From positions 1 to 11,647 of the forward strand of contig CAAGFD010000251.1 in NCBI GenBank assembly GCA_900769035.1: a stretch of 11,647 bases of DNA, written 5' to 3'. Both the position numbers and the translations under genes were made by a program. Below, piece by piece: positions 6,413 to 11,647 of the stretch (the stretch's first letter is position 1; every line of letters begins with the position of its first letter). Below the pieces are notes generated by a model. That model was not told the origin of the DNA and searched no databases. It saw only the letters and a program-made list of their open reading frames with translations. Source of the DNA: Bacteroidales bacterium. GTDB lineage: Bacteria; Bacteroidota; Bacteroidia; Bacteroidales; Paludibacteraceae.

Positions 6413-8837
6413 GAATATGCTTAAAGCGATGCTACCATATTTGATAGCAATTGCAGTATTTTATATTGTAACATTAGTATATTTTCTTCCTACCTTTTTA
6501 GAACATAAAGATTTGGCACAAGGTGATGTTGTGAGTTATTTAGGATGGGGACAAGATGCTCGAGAATATCATAATCAGACCGGCGAATATTGTTATTGGT
6601 CGAATACTATGTTTGGCGGTATGCCTGTAAATTATTCTTTTCCACTTCCTACCAATAATATCTTTCAATATCTCAGATTGCCTTTAACTGGCTTTTTACC
6701 ATATAATACTGCAGGAGTTTTTTTCTTATACATGTTGGGATTTTATATTTTCTTACTCTCAATAGGTTGTAAAAATATGTTGAGTATTTTCGGTGCTATC
6801 GCTTATGCATTATGCTCTTATAACTTAATCATTATAGATGCCGGCCATGTAAGTAAAGCATTGGTAATGGGTACAATGGCTCCGATTATAGGCGGTATTA
6901 TTTTGTGTTATAAGCGAAAATATATTCCCGGTCTTATCATAACCCTTATTGCTACGGGAATGAATATTTATTGGAATCATCAACAGATTACATATTATTT
7001 ATTACTAGTCATTATTTGCTTAGCAATTGTATATTTTATATATGCAGCTAAAAATAAAGAGATAAAACAATACCTTTTGTCATCCGTGATTTTAGTTATA
7101 GTGGCTGTAATGGCTATTGCTCCTGCTATCGATAAATTAGTACCTACAATGGATTTTTCTAAAGAAACTATGAGGGGCGGTGCAGTTTTAAAATCTGACC
7201 CTAATGGTAATAATGAAAATTCAGGGTTAAATATTGATTATGCTTTTATGTGGAGCTATGGTAAAACCGAAACATTTACATTGTTAATTCCAAACTTATA
7301 CGGAGCAAGCTCTCATTATAATATTGGAAAAGATTCAGAAACCTATAAGAAATTAAAACCTACAGGTCAGGCAGATAGTATCTGTAAAGCAGCTCCTATG
7401 TATTGGGGAGATCAACCTTTTACATCTGGTCCTGTGTATGCTGGCGCTATTGTTTGTTTCTTGTTTATCTTGGGATTGATAATTTGTAAAACAGCAGATA
7501 AATGGTGGATTCTTATTAGTACTATAATAGGAATATTATTGTCTTGGGGTAAAAATTTTGAACTATTCAATTCCTTTATGTTTGAATATTTGCCTTTGTA
7601 TAACAAGTTTAGAACTCCATCTATGTCGTTGGTTATAGTTAATTTTACTATGCTTACAATGGCAATTATGGCGTTAAAAACTATATTTGAGTCTCAAAAT
7701 AAACGACAATTTATCAAACCGATAATAATTTCTTTATCTATATTAGGATGCTGTTTGTTGATGTTTATCTTATTTTCTAGTGCTTTCTTTGATTTCTCCG
7801 GAGAAACAGATAAAAATTTACCTGAATGGTTAATAGGGGCATTGGTAGAAGATAGAAAAAGTATGTTAGTATCAGATGCTGTTCGGTCTTTACTTTTCAT
7901 AATAGGCGCAGCTGTATGTTTGTTATTATACGTCTATCGTTTAGATAAAGTTAAACCTTATTATATCCTATTACCTATATGCTTGTTGATGGTTGTTGAT
8001 TTATGGGGGGTTGCAAAGCGTTTTGTAAATTTTGATAGTTTTCATCCTCAAAAATCAGTTAAAACTATTACTGAAACTGATTTGGATAGAATGATTAAAA
8101 ATGATAGACCTAATGACCCTGATTATCGTGTCTTAAATTTGGCTACCAATACATTTAATGAATCACAAACTTCATATCATCATAAAACTATAGGAGGTTA
8201 TTCGCCTGTTAAATTACGTAGATTTCAAGATCTTATTGATTATTATTTTAATCCGATTAATCAGAATGTGATCAGTATGTTTAATACAAGGTATATCATA
8301 TATCGAGATAATGAAGGAACGAAAGTACAGCGAAATAATAATGCAATGGGGCATGTGTGGTTTGTAGATAGTATTGCTTGGATGAATACTCCTGATGATG
8401 AAATTGTTGCTTTAGAGTCTTCAAATCTTAGTTCTACCGCATTAGTTGATGTTACATGGAAGAATTATGTAACAAGAAATGCATACCAAACCGACTCTAT
8501 GAATACAATAGAATTGTCTGATTATGTAAATCCTGGTAGATTAGTATATGAATATAATGCACAATCTCCGCAATTAGCAGTGTTTAGTGAGGTGTATTAT
8601 AAAACTTGGAAAGCATATATTGATGGTACTGAAGTGCCTTTATTTAGAGCTAATTATATACTTAGAGCATTAGAAGTACCGGCAGGTAAGCATAAAATAG
8701 AATTTATTTGTCGTGATGAATTGTATGATACATGCCATAAAATATCTATGATATTTTCTATAATTGTTCTCCTTGGTTTTGTTTCCGGTATCGCATACTG
8801 TTTTATTAAGCAAAGGAAAAATATTAATGTGAAATAA
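6402..8837 (+). CDS. YfhO-family polytopic membrane protein (putative GT-C type glycosyltransferase)
   Basis: This is a large integral membrane protein of 811 residues from the chosen ATG; an in-frame ATG at 6393 would add three residues. Residue numbers here use the 6393 start. A first membrane helix lies at about 13-33. It is followed by an exterior loop with GDVVSYLGWGQDAREY (Asp45 is a candidate GT-C acidic residue) and WSNTMFGGMPV (69-79). About ten more hydrophobic segments follow up to residue 540. Family-like motifs are GHVSKALVMG (151-160), NHQQITYYL, TMRGGAVL, WSYGKTETFTLLIPNLYG and YNKFRTPSM (403-411). A soluble domain of about 240 residues ends in SEVYYKTWKAYIDG and ALEVPAGKHKIEF, before a final helix near 785-808. 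Bacillus YfhO is tied to glycosylation of lipoteichoic acid; the Bacteroidota members are poorly characterised. It overlaps the reductase gene by 11 bases, which suggests a job in using the CDP-sugar. Confidence 0.88.
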   Translation: MKIKNMLKAMLPYLIAIAVFYIVTLVYFLPTFLEHKDLAQGDVVSYLGWGQDAREYHNQTGEYCYWSNTMFGGMPVNYSFPLPTNNIFQYLRLPLTGFLPYNTAGVFFLYMLGFYIFLLSIGCKNMLSIFGAIAYALCSYNLIIIDAGHVSKALVMGTMAPIIGGIILCYKRKYIPGLIITLIATGMNIYWNHQQITYYLLLVIICLAIVYFIYAAKNKEIKQYLLSSVILVIVAVMAIAPAIDKLVPTMDFSKETMRGGAVLKSDPNGNNENSGLNIDYAFMWSYGKTETFTLLIPNLYGASSHYNIGKDSETYKKLKPTGQADSICKAAPMYWGDQPFTSGPVYAGAIVCFLFILGLIICKTADKWWILISTIIGILLSWGKNFELFNSFMFEYLPLYNKFRTPSMSLVIVNFTMLTMAIMALKTIFESQNKRQFIKPIIISLSILGCCLLMFILFSSAFFDFSGETDKNLPEWLIGALVEDRKSMLVSDAVRSLLFIIGAAVCLLLYVYRLDKVKPYYILLPICLLMVVDLWGVAKRFVNFDSFHPQKSVKTITETDLDRMIKNDRPNDPDYRVLNLATNTFNESQTSYHHKTIGGYSPVKLRRFQDLIDYYFNPINQNVISMFNTRYIIYRDNEGTKVQRNNNAMGHVWFVDSIAWMNTPDDEIVALESSNLSSTALVDVTWKNYVTRNAYQTDSMNTIELSDYVNPGRLVYEYNAQSPQLAVFSEVYYKTWKAYIDGTEVPLFRANYILRALEVPAGKHKIEFICRDELYDTCHKISMIFSIIVLLGFVSGIAYCFIKQRKNINVK

Positions 8838-8840
8838 CTT

Positions 8841-9842
8841 GTGAAAATATCCGTAATAATACCATTATATAATGCAGAAAAATATATTCAACAGTGCTTG
8901 AATAGTCTGCTAAATCAAACTATTATCGATGATATGGAAATTCTGGTAGTAGATGACCATGGAAAGGATAATAGTGTTGAACAGGTGAATTATGTACGGA
9001 CAAATCATAAATTAGGAAATCATATTTTTATTTATGAAACTCCATTTAATAGTGGTGCTTGGGCTGCAAGAAATTTAGGAATAGATAAAGCAACCGGTGA
9101 ATGGTTGGCTTTTGTGGATGCAGACGATTGGTGTGAACCTGATATGTATGAAACTCTTTATAGAGTTGCTAATGAAAATGGAGCAGATTTTTCTTTTTGT
9201 TATGCTCAAAAAGAATTTGCTAATGGTAAAAGAAAAAAATTGAAACAACCATTAATTACTAATGGACCAATTTCTGCAAAAACAAAAAAAATTCTTTTCA
9301 CATCAGGCGTAGCATATTTTTGGACAGGATTGTATAATAAACAGTTCCTATTACAGAATGAAATAAAATTTCCACAAGGTAAATTTTCAGAGGATAGCTT
9401 TTTTTGGTGGCATGCTATCTCTTGTTGCCATTCTATTGCTTATTGCGATATATTAGGATATCATTATAGAATTCAATCAAATAGTGTATCGAAGATTCCG
9501 GATTCTGAAAAACATAGTAAAAAACAGTCTATGTATAATGATTTAATTTATCTATTAAGGGAAAAATCATTATATTCCGATTTTAAGGCAGAATTAGATT
9601 ACTTGTATATAAAAAAAGGACTATTAATTCCGTTAATAATATATACAGTAAATACAAATAAATTTGAATCTGCGGTGATTTCATCAATGATAACAAAGGC
9701 TAAAGAATTAGGTATCGATATTAAAATTAATAGATATTTAAAGTCTGATATAATATACAAGTGTTTGCTTTTGGGTTTCAAGAAATGTCCATTATTGATG
9801 AGATTCCTATTTCGTATTTTAATTAAAACAGATCCTTTTTAA
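8841..9842 (+). CDS. Family 2 glycosyltransferase with GTG start
   Basis: This is a GT2 enzyme of 333 residues. It starts at GTG (8841), three bases after the YfhO stop; no upstream ATG is available, and the sequence KISVIIPLYNAEKYIQQCLNSL is the canonical N-terminus, so the start is well supported. Motifs are VVDDHGKDNS (residues 36-45, nucleotide binding), NSGAWAARNLGIDKATGEWLAFVDADDW (70-97) with the DxD at Asp93-Asp95, FSEDSFFWW (182-190) with the expected catalytic acid/base pair Glu184-Asp185, and GYHYRIQSNSVS (206-217). No obvious transmembrane helix is present, unlike the first GT2 gene; the basic C-terminus may bind the membrane surface. It probably acts in the cytoplasm on a lipid-linked glycan. 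The sugar donor is not readable from the sequence. The CDP-sugar made upstream is a candidate, but most GT2 enzymes use UDP- or dTDP-sugars. Confidence 0.9.
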   Translation: MKISVIIPLYNAEKYIQQCLNSLLNQTIIDDMEILVVDDHGKDNSVEQVNYVRTNHKLGNHIFIYETPFNSGAWAARNLGIDKATGEWLAFVDADDWCEPDMYETLYRVANENGADFSFCYAQKEFANGKRKKLKQPLITNGPISAKTKKILFTSGVAYFWTGLYNKQFLLQNEIKFPQGKFSEDSFFWWHAISCCHSIAYCDILGYHYRIQSNSVSKIPDSEKHSKKQSMYNDLIYLLREKSLYSDFKAELDYLYIKKGLLIPLIIYTVNTNKFESAVISSMITKAKELGIDIKINRYLKSDIIYKCLLLGFKKCPLLMRFLFRILIKTDPF

Positions 9843-9867
9843 TCTAATCTATAATATATAAATAATT

Positions 9868-10578
9868 ATGAAGAAGAATATAGTTGTACTCACCGGGGCT
9901 GGAATTAGTGCAGATAGCGGTCTTGCTACTTTTCGAAATTCAGATGGTTTGTGGGCAAATCATAGAGTAGAGGATATATGTACTACCGAAGCTCTTTATC
10001 GAAATAGAAGCCTCGTTATTGAATTTTATAACCATCGTAGAAAAGAGATGATGGAGGCACAACCTAATCCGGCACATTATGCTTTAGTAGACCTTGAAAA
10101 AGAATATAATGTAACTGTAATTACGCAAAATGTAGATAATCTACATGAAAGAGCCGGATCAACTAATATAGTTCATCTTCATGGAGAATTGACTAAGCTA
10201 TGTAGTTCAAAAGATACATCTAAAACTATAAATATTGATGGTTGGCAACAAGACTTACAAGCAAAACATGCAGATGGTTCGTTACTTCGCCCGTTTATAG
10301 TTTTTTTTGGTGAAGCTGTTCCAAATATGGATGTTGCTGTTGAAATTACTAGAAAAGCAGATATTCTAATTATTATAGGTACTTCATTAAATGTGTATCC
10401 CGCTGCATCCTTAGTACACTTTGTAGAGAATAGTGTACCTATCTATATAGTAGACCCTGCATTGAATGATAAAGATAGTGTTTTGCAGTACCCTAATGTG
10501 ACGAACGTTATTTTTCCTTATCCTTATAGAGCTTCGGTTGGTGTGCCATTATTAGTTAATAATTTATTGAATAAGTAG
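9868..10578 (+). CDS. Sirtuin-family NAD-dependent protein deacylase lacking the zinc cysteines
   Basis: It is an NAD-dependent protein lysine deacylase of the CobB/SIRT5-like type, 236 residues, cytoplasmic. NAD-binding motifs are GAGISADSGLATFR (residues 10-23), TQNVDNLHERAGS (86-98) and GTSLNVYPA (171-179). The catalytic histidine is His105 in HLHGE. Tyr54 and Arg57 in FYNHRR form the Y-x-x-R pair that in class III sirtuins recognises succinyl, malonyl or glutaryl lysine. The zinc module normally has four cysteines between the HGE motif and RPxxVxFGE. Here only Cys112 lies in that span, and the only other cysteine in the protein is Cys38, so no structural zinc site can form. I recall similar zinc-less sirtuins in Bacteroidota, so this is probably lineage-typical. 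It begins 25 bases after the GT2 gene and ends three bases before the antiporter gene. Confidence 0.93.
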   Translation: MKKNIVVLTGAGISADSGLATFRNSDGLWANHRVEDICTTEALYRNRSLVIEFYNHRRKEMMEAQPNPAHYALVDLEKEYNVTVITQNVDNLHERAGSTNIVHLHGELTKLCSSKDTSKTINIDGWQQDLQAKHADGSLLRPFIVFFGEAVPNMDVAVEITRKADILIIIGTSLNVYPAASLVHFVENSVPIYIVDPALNDKDSVLQYPNVTNVIFPYPYRASVGVPLLVNNLLNK

Positions 10579-10581
10579 GAT

Positions 10582-11632
10582 ATGGACCTTAGCATTGATA
10601 GCTTTTTATTGATTATTTCGGTTTTAATCTTCATAAGTCTTATTGTAGGAAAAGCCGGATACAAGTTTGGTGTGCCTACTTTATTGTTGTTTTTAATCAT
10701 TGGCTTGATAGCAGGTACCGACGTATTAAATATTATTGATTTCGATTCACCTGTATTGGCTCAGAATATTGGTGTTTTATCACTGAATGTGATATTGTTT
10801 TCAGGAGGTATGGATACAAGCATTAAAGAGATAAAACCTGTAGTAATTCCCGGCTTGATATTGGCAACGTTAGGTGTATTGTTGACAGCAATTATAACAG
10901 GATTATTTATTTATTTTATTACTAATAATTTTTTTACATCTATATCTTTTTCTATTGTTGAAGCGTTATTGTTGGGAGCAATTATGTCGTCAACGGATTC
11001 CGCTTCAGTTTTCTCAATATTACGTTCTAAAGGATTATCATTAAAGGAAAATCTTCGTCCTTTATTGGAGCTTGAGAGTGGTAGTAACGACCCTATGGCT
11101 TATATGCTTACTATCGTTTTGCTTCAATTAATTAATTCTCCTGTTGTTGATATAGCCGATATAATAATATTATTTTTCCGTCAGTTATGTTTTGGGGCTA
11201 TTTGTGGTTATCTGCTCGGTATATTTGCCGTGAAAATAATAAATAAAATCAATTTAAGTAATGATGCTTTGTATTCAGTATTATTACTTACGATAATGCT
11301 ATTTATATTTGGATTTACCTCATTTATTTCAGGAAATGGATTCCTTGCAGTTTATGTGGGTGGATTGGTTATAGGTAATCACAGATTTGTACATAAACGT
11401 AGTACTATGAAATTTTTTGATGGTATTACGTGGTTGTTCCAAATAATAATGTTCCTTACTTTAGGTTTGTTAGTTAATCCTTCAGAGTTGCTTCCTTTAG
11501 CCGGATTGGGAATTTCGATAGGATTATTTATGATATTCTTTTCACGACCTATTTCTGTTTTTATATCGTTGTTGCCATTTCGTAAATTTTCGTTGAAAAG
11601 TAGAATTTTCGTTTCGTGGGTAGGATTGAGAG
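10582..11632 (+). CDS. CPA-family K+(Na+)/H+ antiporter, 3'-truncated at the contig end
   Basis: This is a monovalent cation/proton antiporter of the inner membrane, most like NhaP2/CvrA-type potassium/proton antiporters. It is read from the ATG at 10582 (three bases after the sirtuin stop) through 350 complete codons with no stop. About ten hydrophobic segments are visible. Diagnostic motifs are LFSGGMDTS (residues 72-80), GAIMSSTDSASVFSILRSKG (132-151) and LESGSNDPMAYMLT (164-177) with the ion-binding Asn169-Asp170 pair. Further on are GNGFLAVYVGGLVIGN (251-266), FLTLGLLVNP (291-300) and SRPISVF (321-327). The last genuine residues are SWVGLR (345-350), where the family continues with Gly-Ala-x-Pro. 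From 11633 the sequence matches a sequencing adapter, so the codons after Arg350 are not real. Roughly the last quarter, including any C-terminal TrkA_C-type regulatory domain, is missing. Confidence 0.92.
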
Positions 11633-11647
11633 AGATCGGAAGAGCAC
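11633..11647 (+). other. Illumina TruSeq adapter remnant at the contig end
   Basis: The final 15 bases, AGATCGGAAGAGCAC, are identical to the first 15 bases of the standard Illumina TruSeq read 1 adapter. The junction falls just where the antiporter loses family similarity. Arg350 of the conserved VGLRGA motif ends at 11631, and the single G at 11632 fits the first base of the expected glycine codon. These bases are an untrimmed artefact, not genomic sequence. Confidence 0.95.

Noticed and set aside
7793..7806. Perfect 14-base palindrome TTTCTCCGGAGAAA
   Set aside because: It lies inside the YfhO coding sequence, is isolated with no T tract or repeat partner, and is explained by the codons for FSGE. 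It may be chance.
9843..9867. The 25-base gap before the sirtuin as a promoter or terminator
   Set aside because: It is the longest gap in the window but shows neither the Bacteroidota TAnnTTTG -7 element nor a stem-loop with a T tract.
10301..10308. Run of eight T residues in the sirtuin gene as a slippage site
   Set aside because: T runs of 7-8 are frequent in this AT-rich window (for example at 38-44, in rfbF and in the second GT2), so this one carries no special signal.
11632..11647. Continuation of the antiporter as EIGRA
   Set aside because: These codons come from the Illumina adapter; homologues have Gly-Ala-x-Pro after VGLR.

Overview
The window is AT-rich (roughly one third G+C by eye) and carries eleven protein genes, all on the + strand. 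They are packed with gaps of at most 25 bases or short overlaps. Start codons have A/T-rich leaders and no convincing Shine-Dalgarno sequences. This layout and the protein sequences point to a member of the Bacteroidota, probably Bacteroidales. The gpsA-pgi pair and the Bacteroidota-type YfhO protein support that. I cannot place it at genus level from the sequence alone.

Layout. (1) 1-2129: central metabolism, with the 3' part of gpsA (glycerol-3-phosphate dehydrogenase, cut by the left edge) and a complete pgi (glucose-6-phosphate isomerase). (2) 2134-3111: a membrane-anchored family 2 glycosyltransferase. (3) 3130-6412: a four-gene nucleotide-sugar cassette. It holds glucose-1-phosphate cytidylyltransferase (rfbF), CDP-glucose 4,6-dehydratase (rfbG), an RmlC-like cupin epimerase and an SDR-family reductase/epimerase. 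The last three genes overlap each other. (4) 6393-9842: a large YfhO-family membrane protein and a second family 2 glycosyltransferase. (5) 9868-10578: a sirtuin-type NAD-dependent deacylase without zinc-binding cysteines. (6) 10582-11632: the first 350 codons of a CPA-type K+(Na+)/H+ antiporter. (7) 11633-11647: the last 15 bases match the start of the Illumina TruSeq adapter, so the true genomic sequence ends at or near 11632.

How the genes fit together. RfbF and RfbG should turn glucose-1-phosphate into CDP-4-keto-6-deoxyglucose. The usual next enzyme, the 3-dehydratase RfbH/DdhC that leads to 3,6-dideoxyhexoses, is absent here. A cupin epimerase and an SDR protein follow instead. The simplest reading is that the locus makes a CDP-activated 6-deoxyhexose that keeps its 3-hydroxyl. 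The two GT2 enzymes and possibly the YfhO protein would then transfer it, or modify a surface glycan or lipid with it. The sirtuin and antiporter look like ordinary neighbours in the same run of genes, with no evident link to the sugar pathway.

No RNA genes, mobile elements, CRISPR arrays or terminators were found. No stretch over 25 bases lies outside a gene.
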